A stretch of 64,000 bases of DNA. Source: Chromobacterium rhizoryzae (lineage in GTDB: Bacteria; Pseudomonadota; Gammaproteobacteria; Burkholderiales; Chromobacteriaceae). Location of the stretch: contig NZ_CP066126.1 in NCBI RefSeq assembly GCF_020544465.1, forward strand, positions 1,054,001 through 1,118,000. The letters are read 5' to 3'. The notes below the pieces were generated by a model. It was given only the letters and a program-made list of their open reading frames with translations. It had not been told where the DNA came from and made no database searches. Both the position numbers and the translations under genes were made by a program. Below are positions 1 through 9,116 of the stretch, piece after piece; the first letter of the stretch is position 1; each line of letters opens with the position of its first letter.

Positions 1-920
1 AGCCAGCCGTCGTCGTCGCGGCAGAGCCGCGGCAGCTTGGCGCCGTGGCGGACCAGCCAGGCCAGCATGGCGACGGACCAGGGAAAGATGGCGCCCAGCG
101 CGTACAGCCAGATCATGCCGCGCGGCGTGGCGTGGGCGAAGCCGTATTTGTCGCCTTTCCAGCCGGAATCCAGGAAGCGGCTGACGTGTTCGCCCATGAT
201 GAAGTAATCGAGGAAGCCCGGGGTGCGTTGTTCCGCCAGCGCATACCAGGGCGCGGCGACGGCGAACATCAGCAAGACGCCGCCGATCCACGGCAGCTTG
301 CGCCACAGCGCCAGCCATTGATTGCGCAGCAAGACCCAGAAGAAGATGGGCATGCCCACCAGCACCACGGCCAGCGGGCCCTTGGCCAACAGGCCGAGTC
401 CCAGGCCGACAAAGAAGACATAGCCCCAGCGGCGGCTGTCGCGCGCCAGAGCGTGCCAGAAAGCGACCTGGCTCAGGGTCACGCAGAAGAGCAGCGCCGG
501 ATCGGTCATCACCGTGCCGGCGGCGCCGAGGAAGAGCAGGCCGCTGGCCAGGATCAGCGCGGCGGCCATGGCGGCGTCTCCGCCGCTGCGGTGGCGCATC
601 AGGTGGGCGCTGAGGCCCAGGGTGGCGATGGCCAGTAGCAGCGAGGGCAGGCGCGCGGCGATTTCATCGACGCCGAACAGGCCCATGCCGGCGGCGGACA
701 GCCAGCTGGACAGTGGCGGTTTGGCCCAGAACGGAATGCCGTAATCGTGCCACAGGGTCACCCAGTTGCCGGTTTCCAGCATCTTGCGGGCGATTTCGCC
801 GTAGCGCGCCTCGGTGGTGTCGGTGAGCGGAATCGCCCACATGCCGGCGAGGCGGAGCAGCAATAGCAGCAGCAGGACGGCGAAGGCGCCTTGCTGCCAG
901 GAGAGACTTGATCTTTTCAT
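1..920 (-). CDS. GT39 / ArnT-like glycosyltransferase, partial
   Basis: Integral-membrane glycosyltransferase of the ArnT/PMT superfamily (GT39), which moves a sugar from an undecaprenyl-phosphate donor to an acceptor such as lipid A. The gene starts at the ATG whose complement is 918-920 and runs off the left edge, leaving about 306 codons. The frame shows an N-terminal membrane segment (residues about 10-30), then the family's first-loop motif DTTEARYGEIARKM with the acidic residue and Arg-Tyr expected in ArnT, then many Leu/Ala-rich membrane segments. Whether the substrate is aminoarabinose cannot be decided without the missing C-terminal part and the arn neighbours. Confidence 0.8.
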   Translation of the reverse strand, partial: MKRSSLSWQQGAFAVLLLLLLLRLAGMWAIPLTDTTEARYGEIARKMLETGNWVTLWHDYGIPFWAKPPLSSWLSAAGMGLFGVDEIAARLPSLLLAIATLGLSAHLMRHRSGGDAAMAAALILASGLLFLGAAGTVMTDPALLFCVTLSQVAFWHALARDSRRWGYVFFVGLGLGLLAKGPLAVVLVGMPIFFWVLLRNQWLALWRKLPWIGGVLLMFAVAAPWYALAEQRTPGFLDYFIMGEHVSRFLDSGWKGDKYGFAHATPRGMIWLYALGAIFPWSVAMLAWLVRHGAKLPRLCRDDDGW

Positions 921-1032
921 TCGGGGTGGAGGGCCGTCGGCGCGCGCGGGCGCGGCGGCGAATAAGGGCCGGAATCTGGAAGCCCCGTATGATAAAGCCT
1001 TTTCTCCGGTCTGTGTTGGCCGGGGACGGCGC

Positions 1033-1056
1033 AAAAAAAGCCGGCGTCCGCCGGCT
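1033..1056 (-). terminator. Rho-independent terminator of the POT transporter gene
   Basis: GCCGGC-GTCC-GCCGGC hairpin which, read on the minus strand, is followed by a run of seven T. It lies just past the stop of the peptide transporter gene and separates it from the glycosyltransferase gene. Confidence 0.8.
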
Positions 1057-1099
1057 GCTTGCGGAGCCGGGCTGGGCGCCCGGCTGGCGACGCTTGGCC

Positions 1100-2476
<1,377 letters not shown>

Positions 2477-2873
2477 AGATTATTTCCTTGTGTGACTTGA
2501 GTGACACCACTTGAACGAGCAAGATCGAGTGAGGTGTTGTTGTAGTTTTTACTTGCCTTGGATTTTGTAGGCAATTTTTGATAATAACTAGGAAATGTTT
2601 GGATGTGAAAATTTTTTAATATTTGTTGCCATACAATCAGTGTTTATAGAGTAAATGCGTCACTAACTGTCTTTATTTGTCATATTTATTTGTAAGCAAA
2701 ATGACATGGGTGCTGTGAGGCTTCACATTCGGGCTATTGTCGAAAATCCCGGCGGGAGAAGGGCTTAAGCGTGTTTGCGGCGCTGCCGGCCTTGGAGGGG
2801 AGGCTGAGGGCCGGGCTCGCCGGCGCTGAGGCAAAACAGCAACACTTGATCGGGCGCCGGCGGCGGCGGACAA
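2477..2873. other. Intergenic region, AT-rich promoter segment
   Basis: About 400 bases without a convincing gene. The part from 2520 to 2705 is markedly AT-rich against a GC-rich background and probably holds the promoter and control sites of the peptide transporter. A near-palindrome GTGTGAC-TTGA-GTGACAC lies about 20-40 nt upstream of the transporter ATG. A 66-codon frame near 2673-2873 has no ribosome site and a composition unlike a protein, so it is not called. Confidence 0.5.
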
Positions 2874-2901
2874 AGAAAAAGCCCTGCGGGAAGCAGGGCC
2901 G
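2874..2901 (-). terminator. Terminator of the cco-fixH cluster
   Basis: GCCCTGC-GGGAA-GCAGGGC hairpin followed on the minus strand by TTTTTCTTT. It lies 22 bases beyond the stop of the YbaY-like gene, the last gene of the ccoG-fixH unit. Confidence 0.8.
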
Positions 2902-2922
2902 GGAGGCGGAGCGCTTCGGCGT

Positions 2923-3342
2923 TTAATTGCCGCCGACGGTGTCCAGCCTCAGCTGCGGGTGTTCGTCGGCGCCGGCGCGCAGCACCTCGGTCTGGCGGCT
3001 GCTGTTGTAGCGCAGTTCGCCGTCAACGAAGATCTGGCCTTCCACCACGTAGCGGCCGTCGGGTTTGATCGCCTGCTTGTCGTAGCACAGGGAGAAGTCC
3101 GCCGGGATGCTGCGCGGCTTTTCCAGGATTTGCTCGGCCAGCAGCTGCGGCGGCGCGTCCTGACGGCTTTGATCCAGCAGGCGAACCTTGACCAGCACGT
3201 CCTTGGCCTGGGACAGCGTCGCGCTCTGCTGCGGCGCGATATTGCCGGTCAGGTAGGCGGGCACGAAGCCGCCGGCGTGGGCGGCGCTCATGGCCAGGCC
3301 CAGAGTCAGCGCGCACAGGGCGCGGAACCATCGCGTCATCAT
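2923..3342 (-). CDS. YbaY/YscW-like exported protein
   Basis: A 139-aa exported protein with a Sec signal peptide (residues 1-23, ending AMSAAHA) and no lipobox cysteine at the cleavage site. The mature part resembles the YbaY/YscW small beta-sandwich domain: an early hydrophobic strand (VLVKVRLLDQSR), a middle DFSLCYDK stretch and the conserved turn GRYVVEGQIFVDGELRY. The family is periplasmic or lipoprotein in other species, with an unclear role. The start codon overlaps the fixH stop, so the two are translationally coupled. Its place at the end of a cbb3 oxidase accessory unit is unusual and could mean a periplasmic assembly role, but that is inference. Confidence 0.7.
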   Translation of the reverse strand: MMTRWFRALCALTLGLAMSAAHAGGFVPAYLTGNIAPQQSATLSQAKDVLVKVRLLDQSRQDAPPQLLAEQILEKPRSIPADFSLCYDKQAIKPDGRYVVEGQIFVDGELRYNSSRQTEVLRAGADEHPQLRLDTVGGN

Positions 3343-3869
3343 CAGTCCGCCGGCTCCAGGTTGGGGTGGCCCAGCGAGACGGTCTGGCCTTCAGCCGGCT
3401 TCCACTCGCCCTGCAGCCGCCATTGCTTGGCCTGGTCTTCCAGCAGGATGTACCAGTGGTTGGCCTTGACCGGAACCGTCGGCAGCGTGGCCTGGTAGAG
3501 ATTGGGGCCGGCTTGGCGCATATCCACTTGTTGGTCGAAGTCGTCCTGAGCCGGATGCACCATGCGCATGGTGATGGTGGCGGGCAGCGCCACCTTGCTG
3601 GTGGTGATCAGCCGCAGCGTGCGCTGATCCGAGCCCACCATCAGCTGCGCGCTCAGGCCCATATTGAAGGCTTGCTTGTCGCGGCGCAGCTCCATATTGA
3701 TGGCCTTGCCCTTTTTGTAATAGTCGTCGGTGACCAGGCCGTCGTCGGTGCGGATCGCGGTGGCGAGGAACATCACGCCGACGATGACGGAAATCAGCGG
3801 CAGGCCGAACAGAATCCAGGGCCAGGGCTCGCGGTACCAGGGGCGCGGAGCAGGGTGGGTGTGCTGCAT
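3342..3869 (-). CDS. fixH: FixH family protein (cbb3 oxidase accessory)
   Basis: A 175-aa membrane-anchored protein of the FixH family (PF05751 type), which works with the copper/haem maturation machinery of cbb3 oxidase. It shows a proline- and tryptophan-rich start (PRPWYREPWPWILFGLP), one membrane segment (about residues 15-38), then the family hallmark DDYYKKGKAIN and a periplasmic beta domain. It starts 3 bases after the ccoG stop and overlaps the next gene's start. The usual partners ccoI and ccoS are not present in this window. Confidence 0.9.
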   Translation of the reverse strand: MQHTHPAPRPWYREPWPWILFGLPLISVIVGVMFLATAIRTDDGLVTDDYYKKGKAINMELRRDKQAFNMGLSAQLMVGSDQRTLRLITTSKVALPATITMRMVHPAQDDFDQQVDMRQAGPNLYQATLPTVPVKANHWYILLEDQAKQWRLQGEWKPAEGQTVSLGHPNLEPAD

Positions 3870-3872
3870 GTA

Positions 3873-5324
3873 TTACTCTCCGATGAAGCTGGACTTCTCT
3901 TCCACTTGCAGGGAAGGGTTGTTGATGGACTCGATCAGGAAGCGGATCTCGTGGCTGCCCTTGGTCGCGTACTGCGGATCGGCCTGGACGTGAACGGTGA
4001 CGTCGGTGTTGCCGGTGGCCGCGACAGCGATGTCCTTGCGGTCGGCCTGCACTTTCAGGCCGGGCAAGCCCGATGCTGTGATCCTGAAATGCTGATTCTG
4101 TTCCGTAGTATTGATAATTTTAATGATATAGGTGTTTTCCAGCCAGCCGGCATCGGTTTCGCGCACCAGCGAGGCGCGGTCGCGCAGCACGTCCACCTTG
4201 AAGGGCTTGCGCATCAGCATGGAGCCGATGGAGGTGGCGATAACGACGCTGAGCACCAGCGTATACAGTATCACGCGCGGGCGCTTGAGCCGGGAGGCGA
4301 TGGCCTTTTCCGGGTATTTGCCTTCCAGCGCGTTTTCCGTGGTGTAACGGATCAGGCCGCGCGGATAGGCCATTTTATCCATCACCTCGTCGCAGGCGTC
4401 GATGCAGGCCGCGCAGCCTATGCACTCGTATTGCAGGCCGTTGCGGATGTCTATGCCCACCGGGCAGACTTGAACGCAGATGCTGCAGTTGATGCAGGCG
4501 CCCAGACCCTGTTCCTTCGGGTCGCTGCCTTTCTTGCGCGCGCCGCGCGGCTCGCCGCGCTTTTCGTCATAGGAAATGATCAGAGTGTCGGCGTCGAACA
4601 TCACGCTCTGGAAGCGCGCGTACGGGCACATGTATTTGCAGACCTGCTCGCGCATGAAGTTGGCCAGCAGATAGGTGAAGCCGGCGTAGAAGAACATCCA
4701 GAACGCTTCCCAGGGCCCGTAGTCGAAGCGCGGCGCGGCGGCCACCAGATCGCGGATCGGCGTGAAGTAGCCCACCAGGGTGAAGCCGGTCCACAGCGAG
4801 AACAGGATCATCAAGGCGTGCTTGGTGAATTTGAGACGAAATTTGCGCAAGCTCATCGGCGACTTGTCCAGCTTGATGCGCTTGTTGCGGTCGCCTTCCA
4901 CCCATTGCTCTATCCACAGCATGATTTCGGTGTAGACCGTCTGCGGACAGGAATAACCGCACCACAGCCGGCCGGCGATGGTGGTCCAGGTGAACAGGGC
5001 GAAGGCGCAGCACATCAGCAGCGCGGCCAGATAGACGAAGTCCTGCGGCCAGATGGTGAGGCCGAACAGGTGGAATTTGCGTTCGATCAGGTCGAAATGC
5101 AGCGCCTGGCGTCCGTTCCAGCTCAGCCAGGGCAGGCCGAGGAAGACCAGCTGGGTGCCTATGACGAAGAGCACGCGCAGATTGTTGAACAGGCCTTTGA
5201 CGGCGCGCGGATAGATCTTGATATGCGACTCGTACAGAGAAACGGTCTCGGTGGCGTCGGGCTGCTGGCCGGCCTGGCGCGGCGGTTCGACCTTGATCGG
5301 AATTTCCTTGAGCGAATCGGACAT
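3873..5324 (-). CDS. ccoG: CcoG (FixG/RdxA), cbb3 oxidase assembly polyferredoxin
   Basis: Membrane iron-sulfur protein that reduces Cu(II) during cbb3 oxidase assembly. It has four or five membrane segments, an extra Cys cluster (CGYSCPQ and CKYMCPYAR), two 4Fe-4S motifs (CINCSICVQVCP at residues 277-288 and CIGCAACIDAC at 301-311) and a C-terminal Ig-like FixG domain. I chose the ATG at 5322-5324 because AGAAGGAA lies 8 nt upstream. A longer reading from 5369 adds 15 residues without a ribosome site. Product 483 aa. A terminator and a 26-bp palindrome separate it from ccoP, so it probably has its own promoter. Confidence 0.95.
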   Translation of the reverse strand: MSDSLKEIPIKVEPPRQAGQQPDATETVSLYESHIKIYPRAVKGLFNNLRVLFVIGTQLVFLGLPWLSWNGRQALHFDLIERKFHLFGLTIWPQDFVYLAALLMCCAFALFTWTTIAGRLWCGYSCPQTVYTEIMLWIEQWVEGDRNKRIKLDKSPMSLRKFRLKFTKHALMILFSLWTGFTLVGYFTPIRDLVAAAPRFDYGPWEAFWMFFYAGFTYLLANFMREQVCKYMCPYARFQSVMFDADTLIISYDEKRGEPRGARKKGSDPKEQGLGACINCSICVQVCPVGIDIRNGLQYECIGCAACIDACDEVMDKMAYPRGLIRYTTENALEGKYPEKAIASRLKRPRVILYTLVLSVVIATSIGSMLMRKPFKVDVLRDRASLVRETDAGWLENTYIIKIINTTEQNQHFRITASGLPGLKVQADRKDIAVAATGNTDVTVHVQADPQYATKGSHEIRFLIESINNPSLQVEEKSSFIGE

Positions 5325-5404
5325 GGGCGTTTCCTTCTCTGCGGATTTGGCCAAAGCCATGCGCGGCATGGACTTGGCGAAATGCGCGGCTGCGTCGGAG
5401 CGGA

Positions 5405-5430
5405 GATGTTATATGAAATCATATAACATC
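5405..5430. promoter_or_regulatory. 26-bp perfect palindrome upstream of ccoG
   Basis: GATGTTATATGA and its exact reverse complement are separated by AA (arms of 12 bp). It lies between the ccoP terminator and the ccoG start, 81 nt upstream of the chosen ATG. Its AT-rich dyad is unlike the surrounding GC-rich DNA and fits an operator for a dimeric repressor. I do not recognise the regulator. Confidence 0.5.
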
Positions 5431-5436
5431 CTCGCG

Positions 5437-5466
5437 AAAGAATACTGCCCGCGTGAGCGGGCAGTA
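5437..5466 (-). terminator. Terminator after ccoNOQP
   Basis: TACTGCCCGC-GTGA-GCGGGCAGTA, a perfect 10-bp stem followed on the minus strand by TTCTTTC. It lies 14 bases beyond the ccoP stop. Confidence 0.7.
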
Positions 5467-5479
5467 GGTCGGCACCGGT

Positions 5480-6397
5480 TTATTGCGGCGCTTTGGGGTT
5501 GTTGGACAAGCCCCAGACGTAAGCGGTCAACAGATGCACCTTGCCTTCACCCAGGAAGTCTTTCCAGGCCGGCATCTGGTTGTTGCGGCCGTTGGTGATG
5601 GTTTCGATGATGGTTTTCTCGCTGCCGCCGTACAGCCAGTTGTTGTCGGTCAGATTGGGCGCGCCCAGCTGCGGGTTGCCCTTGCCGTCCGCGCCGTGGC
5701 AGGCGATACAGACCGTGGCGAAGGTTTCCTTGCCGCGCACCGCGCGCTCCGCGTCATGCTTGCGCTTGGACAGGGAAAGCACGTAGTTGGCCACGTCCTT
5801 GACCTTTTCCTCGCCGAACGCCGCGCCCCAGGCCGGCATCTGGCCGTGACGGCCTTCGGAGATGGTGGTATGGATGGTCTTGATGTCACCGCCCCACAGC
5901 CACTTGTTGTCGGTCAGGTTGGGGAAGCCCTTGGCGCCGCGGGCGTCGGAACCGTGGCACTGCACGCAGTAGGTCTGGAACAGGCGCTTGCCCATTTCCT
6001 GAGCCTTGGGATCCGCGGCCACGGCCTTGACGTCCTGCTTCAGGAACTGGTCGTACAGCGGCTGATACTTGGCTTCCGCCTGTGCGCGTTCCTTCTTGTA
6101 CTGGTCTACCGAGGTCCAGCCGAACATGCCTTTCCAGGTACCGAGGCCGGGATACAGGATCAGATAGACCACGGCGAAGGCCAGGGTCACGTAGAACATC
6201 AGCATCCACCAGCGCGGCAGCGGGTGGTTGTACTCGGAGAGGTCGCCGTCCCACACGTGGCCGGTGATCTCCACCTGTTCGCCCTTTTGCACCTTGATCT
6301 TGGATTGCGAAAACACCAGATAGGTCAGCCAGACGAGGCCGCCCAGCACGATCGCGGTGATCCAGATGTTCCAGAATTCGCTCACGAAATCACTCAT
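5480..6397 (-). CDS. ccoP: CcoP, dihaem cytochrome c subunit of cbb3 oxidase
   Basis: 305-aa subunit III of the cbb3-type oxidase, taking electrons from the bc1 complex or soluble cytochrome c. There are two N-terminal membrane segments (about residues 8-30 and 62-84), as in two-span CcoP proteins, then two class I c-type haem sites: CVQCH at 144-148 and CIACH at 230-234, each with a distal methionine in MPAW (about 187 and 275). The start overlaps the ccoQ stop by 4 bases (ATGA). Last gene of the ccoNOQP unit. Confidence 0.97.
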   Translation of the reverse strand: MSDFVSEFWNIWITAIVLGGLVWLTYLVFSQSKIKVQKGEQVEITGHVWDGDLSEYNHPLPRWWMLMFYVTLAFAVVYLILYPGLGTWKGMFGWTSVDQYKKERAQAEAKYQPLYDQFLKQDVKAVAADPKAQEMGKRLFQTYCVQCHGSDARGAKGFPNLTDNKWLWGGDIKTIHTTISEGRHGQMPAWGAAFGEEKVKDVANYVLSLSKRKHDAERAVRGKETFATVCIACHGADGKGNPQLGAPNLTDNNWLYGGSEKTIIETITNGRNNQMPAWKDFLGEGKVHLLTAYVWGLSNNPKAPQ

Positions 6398-6585
6398 TTT
6401 CTTGCTCCGTTGGAAGCTTGGTCTTGTTCCGCTTCCTGCACCTTGTCGTCGTCGAGGAAGGGCAGGTTGGCCGCGTCCTCATACCGGTTCTTGGAGCGCT
6501 TGCTGTAGGCGATGCCCAGCACCACGATGAAGAATGCAAAGCACACTACCGTGAACAGCGAGCGTCCGATGGTTACCCAGTCCAT
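6394..6585 (-). CDS. ccoQ: CcoQ, small subunit of cbb3 oxidase
   Basis: 63-aa FixQ/CcoQ protein with one membrane helix (about residues 10-28) and a charged cytoplasmic tail; the family stabilises the oxidase complex. It shows the family features: a short N-terminus, then FIVVLGIAYSKRSKNRYEDAANLPFLDD. It lies 3 bases after ccoO and overlaps ccoP. Confidence 0.93.
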   Translation of the reverse strand: MDWVTIGRSLFTVVCFAFFIVVLGIAYSKRSKNRYEDAANLPFLDDDKVQEAEQDQASNGARK

Positions 6586-6588
6586 GGC

Positions 6589-7203
6589 TTAACGAACGTT
6601 CTTCAAGGCAAGGCCCAGGCCTTGCAGGTAAGCGACCAGCACGTCCATTTCCGACTTGCCCTCCACCTGGGCCTTGGCCTCGGCGATGTCCTTGTCGGTA
6701 TAGGGAACGCCCACCAGGCGCAGCGCCTTCATCTTGGTCGGCACAATGTCGGCGTCGGCCAGATTCTTGGCCAGCCACGGGAAGGCCGGCATATTGGACT
6801 CGGGAACCACGTCGCGCGGGTTGATCAGGTGCACGCGGTGCCATTCGTCGGAGTAACGGGCGCCCACGCGGGCCAGGTCCGGACCGGTGCGCTTGGAGCC
6901 CCACAGGAAGGGGTGGTCGTACACCGATTCGCCGGCCACGGAGTAGTGGCCATAGCGCTCGGTTTCAGCGCGGAACGGACGGATCATCTGCGTGTGGCAG
7001 GTATGGCAGCCTTCGCGGATGTAGATGTCGCGGCCGGCCAGCTGCACGGCGGTGTAGGGCTTGACGCCGGCCACCGGCTGAGTGGTCGATTTCTGGAAGG
7101 CCAGCGGCAGAATTTCCACCAGACCGGCCACGCTGACGACCAGCAGGGTGAACACGATCAGATAGCCGACGTGTTCTTCGATCAGTTTTTGTATCTTATC
7201 CAT
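6589..7203 (-). CDS. ccoO: CcoO, monohaem cytochrome c subunit of cbb3 oxidase
   Basis: 204-aa FixO/CcoO subunit: an N-terminal membrane anchor (about residues 12-35) and a periplasmic cytochrome domain with haem motif CHTCH at 66-70, followed by the family-specific QMIRPFRAETERYG and the GSKRTGPDLARVG loop. The methionine ligand is probably in SNMPAFPWL. It lies 16 bases after ccoN in the same transcription unit. Confidence 0.97.
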   Translation of the reverse strand: MDKIQKLIEEHVGYLIVFTLLVVSVAGLVEILPLAFQKSTTQPVAGVKPYTAVQLAGRDIYIREGCHTCHTQMIRPFRAETERYGHYSVAGESVYDHPFLWGSKRTGPDLARVGARYSDEWHRVHLINPRDVVPESNMPAFPWLAKNLADADIVPTKMKALRLVGVPYTDKDIAEAKAQVEGKSEMDVLVAYLQGLGLALKNVR

Positions 7204-7219
7204 GATGTTTCCTTGCGCC

Positions 7220-8644
7220 TCAATGAGCGTGGGCGGTGATGGCCGGGATCTTGGCGTCTACGGCACGGCCCGCGGTTACGGTGCGGAAGGTGTTGTAGGC
7301 CATCAGGAACATGCCGAGCAGGTACAGGAAGCCGCCGAGCAGACGCACGAAGTGGTACGGATAGGTGGCCTTGACCGCCTCTACGAAGGCGTAGGTCAGG
7401 GTGCCGTCCGGGTTCAGCGCGCGCCACATCAGGCCCTGGGTCACGCCGGAGATCCACAGCGCGGCGATGTACAGCACCACGCCGACGGTGGCGAGCCAGA
7501 AATGGGCTTCAACCAGCTTCAGGCTGAACATGGATTCGCGGCCGAACAGGCGCGGAATCAGGTAGTACATGGAACCGATGGTGATGAAGCCCACCCAGCC
7601 CAGCGCGCCGGAGTGCACATGGCCGATGGTCCAGTCGGTGTAGTGGGACAAGGCGTTGACGGTCTTGATCGACATCATCGGGCCTTCGAAGGTGGACATG
7701 CCGTAGAAGGACAGCGAGACCACCAGGAATTTCAACACCGGATCGGTGCGCAGCTTATGCCAGGCGCCGGACAGCGTCATGATGCCGTTGATCATGCCGC
7801 CCCAGCTCGGAGCCAGCAGCACCAGGGAGAACACCATGCCTACGGACTGGGTCCAGTCAGGCAGGCTGGTGTAATGCAGGTGGTGAGGACCGGCCCACAT
7901 ATAGGTGAAGATCAGCGCCCAGAAGTGCACCACGGACAGGCGGTAGGAGTAAACCGGACGGCCGGCCTGTTTCGGGATGAAGTAGTACATCATGCCCAGG
8001 AAGGCGGCGGTCAGGAAGAAGCCCACGGCGTTGTGGCCGTACCACCATTGCACCATGGCGTCCACGGCGCCGGAGTAGGCGGAGTAGGATTTCCACAGCG
8101 ACACCGGCACGAAGGCGGAGTTGACGATGTGCAGCAGGGCCACGGCCAGGATGAAGGCGCCGTAGAACCAGTTGGCCACGTAGATGTGCTTGACCTTGCG
8201 GATGGCGATGGTGCCGAAGAAAACGATGGCGTAAACAACCCAGATCACCGCGATCAGCAGTTTGATCGGCCATTCCAGCTCGGCGTATTCCTTGCTGGTG
8301 GTCAGGCCCAGCGGCAAGGTGATGGCGGCCAGCACGATCACCAGCTGCCAGCCCCAGAAGGTGAAGGCGGCGAGCTTGTCGGAGATCAGCCGGACGTTAC
8401 AGGTACGCTGCACCACGTAATAGGAGGTGGCGAACAGGCCGCAACCGCCAAAGGCGAAGATGACCGCATTGGTGTGCAGAGGACGCAGGCGGCCAAAGTG
8501 GAACCAGGGGCCGAAGTTCAATTCGGGCCACACCAGTTGGGCCGCAATGATGACGCCCACCAACATACCGACAATGCCCCACACGACGGTCATGATGGCA
8601 AATTGGCGCACCACCTTATAGTTATAAGTGGATTGCGTTTCCAT
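7220..8644 (-). CDS. ccoN: CcoN, catalytic subunit of cbb3 cytochrome c oxidase
   Basis: 474-aa haem-copper oxidase subunit I of the C family, reducing oxygen at high affinity. It has 12 membrane helices. Visible metal ligands are H57 in RPLHTNA (low-spin haem b), H204 in WYGHNAVGFF (CuB), the HH pair at 254-255 in AGPHHLHY (CuB), and the DWTIGHVHSGALGW segment that supplies the haem b3 ligands. A GGAG ribosome site lies upstream. It is first in ccoN-O-Q-P, and the upstream gap carries an FNR/ANR-type box. Confidence 0.98.
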   Translation of the reverse strand: METQSTYNYKVVRQFAIMTVVWGIVGMLVGVIIAAQLVWPELNFGPWFHFGRLRPLHTNAVIFAFGGCGLFATSYYVVQRTCNVRLISDKLAAFTFWGWQLVIVLAAITLPLGLTTSKEYAELEWPIKLLIAVIWVVYAIVFFGTIAIRKVKHIYVANWFYGAFILAVALLHIVNSAFVPVSLWKSYSAYSGAVDAMVQWWYGHNAVGFFLTAAFLGMMYYFIPKQAGRPVYSYRLSVVHFWALIFTYMWAGPHHLHYTSLPDWTQSVGMVFSLVLLAPSWGGMINGIMTLSGAWHKLRTDPVLKFLVVSLSFYGMSTFEGPMMSIKTVNALSHYTDWTIGHVHSGALGWVGFITIGSMYYLIPRLFGRESMFSLKLVEAHFWLATVGVVLYIAALWISGVTQGLMWRALNPDGTLTYAFVEAVKATYPYHFVRLLGGFLYLLGMFLMAYNTFRTVTAGRAVDAKIPAITAHAH

Positions 8645-9001
8645 TTAGGGTTTTCTCCAAGGTTGCTAACTCAGAACGTGACATATCTAATCGGCGGCTT
8701 GAAGTCCGGGAAACTGTCCCCATCTGTACCGATGTGACTGTATCCAGACGATGCCGCAGGGAAAACGACTTTTATTAAAATCAAGCGCTTGACCCAGATC
8801 GCAGCGGTACTGATGTCTGTATTAGCAGTTCATCCCGTATTGCGACAGCGCAATTTCCCCATTTAGTTAACCCGGCATTCTAAATCAATTACCCATATCG
8901 GGCCAGTTTGGACGGCCGGGGGATGTCGCTTTCCCATTTGTCTTTATTTATGTCTCAAGCGAGCGTGACAGTTCTTGCAAATACTGTTGCTACTGACCGA
9001 G
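8645..9001 (-). other. Long ccoN upstream region / candidate leader
   Basis: About 360 bases without a gene between ccoN and the FNR-type promoter at 9002-9042. If that promoter serves ccoN, this is a roughly 350-nt 5' leader. A weaker FNR-like sequence (TTGACCCAGATCGC, 8789-8802) is nearer to ccoN but lacks a matching -10. I see no riboswitch-like fold or reading frame. Confidence 0.4.
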
Positions 9002-9042
9002 ATTGTATTGTCTGGCGGCCCAGCCTTCTTGACCTGGATCAA
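9002..9042 (-). promoter_or_regulatory. FNR/ANR box with class II promoter, probably for ccoNOQP
   Basis: TTGACCTGGATCAA (9029-9042) matches the FNR/ANR consensus TTGAy-N4-rTCAA at every defined base. On the minus strand a -10-like TACAAT (complement of 9002-9007) lies so that the box would be centred about 41 bases before the start, the normal class II position. This fits oxygen-controlled ccoNOQP expression, known in many proteobacteria. The box could also act on the plus-strand M61 gene, 75 bases away. Confidence 0.65.
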
Positions 9043-9116
9043 GATGTCATAAAACGCAGCGTTTACCCGCGGCAAGTGCTAAAATCAGAAGGTTTTGCAA
9101 CGATTGCAGGCAGATC

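Noticed and set aside
5325..5369. Longer N-terminus for ccoG starting at 5369
   Set aside because: No ribosome site there, whereas AGAAGGAA stands at the right distance before the ATG at 5322-5324.
5446..5463. CTGCCC...GGGCAG as a CviR-type quorum-sensing box
   Set aside because: The spacer is 8 bases, where the known box CTGnCC-N4-GGnCAG needs 4. It is explained as the stem of the ccoP terminator.
8781..8802. TCAAGCGCTTGA palindrome and the nearby TTGACCCAGATCGC as FNR sites
   Set aside because: The first has its half-sites in the wrong orientation for FNR; the second has one imperfect half and no -10 at the right distance. The box at 9029-9042 is better in both respects.
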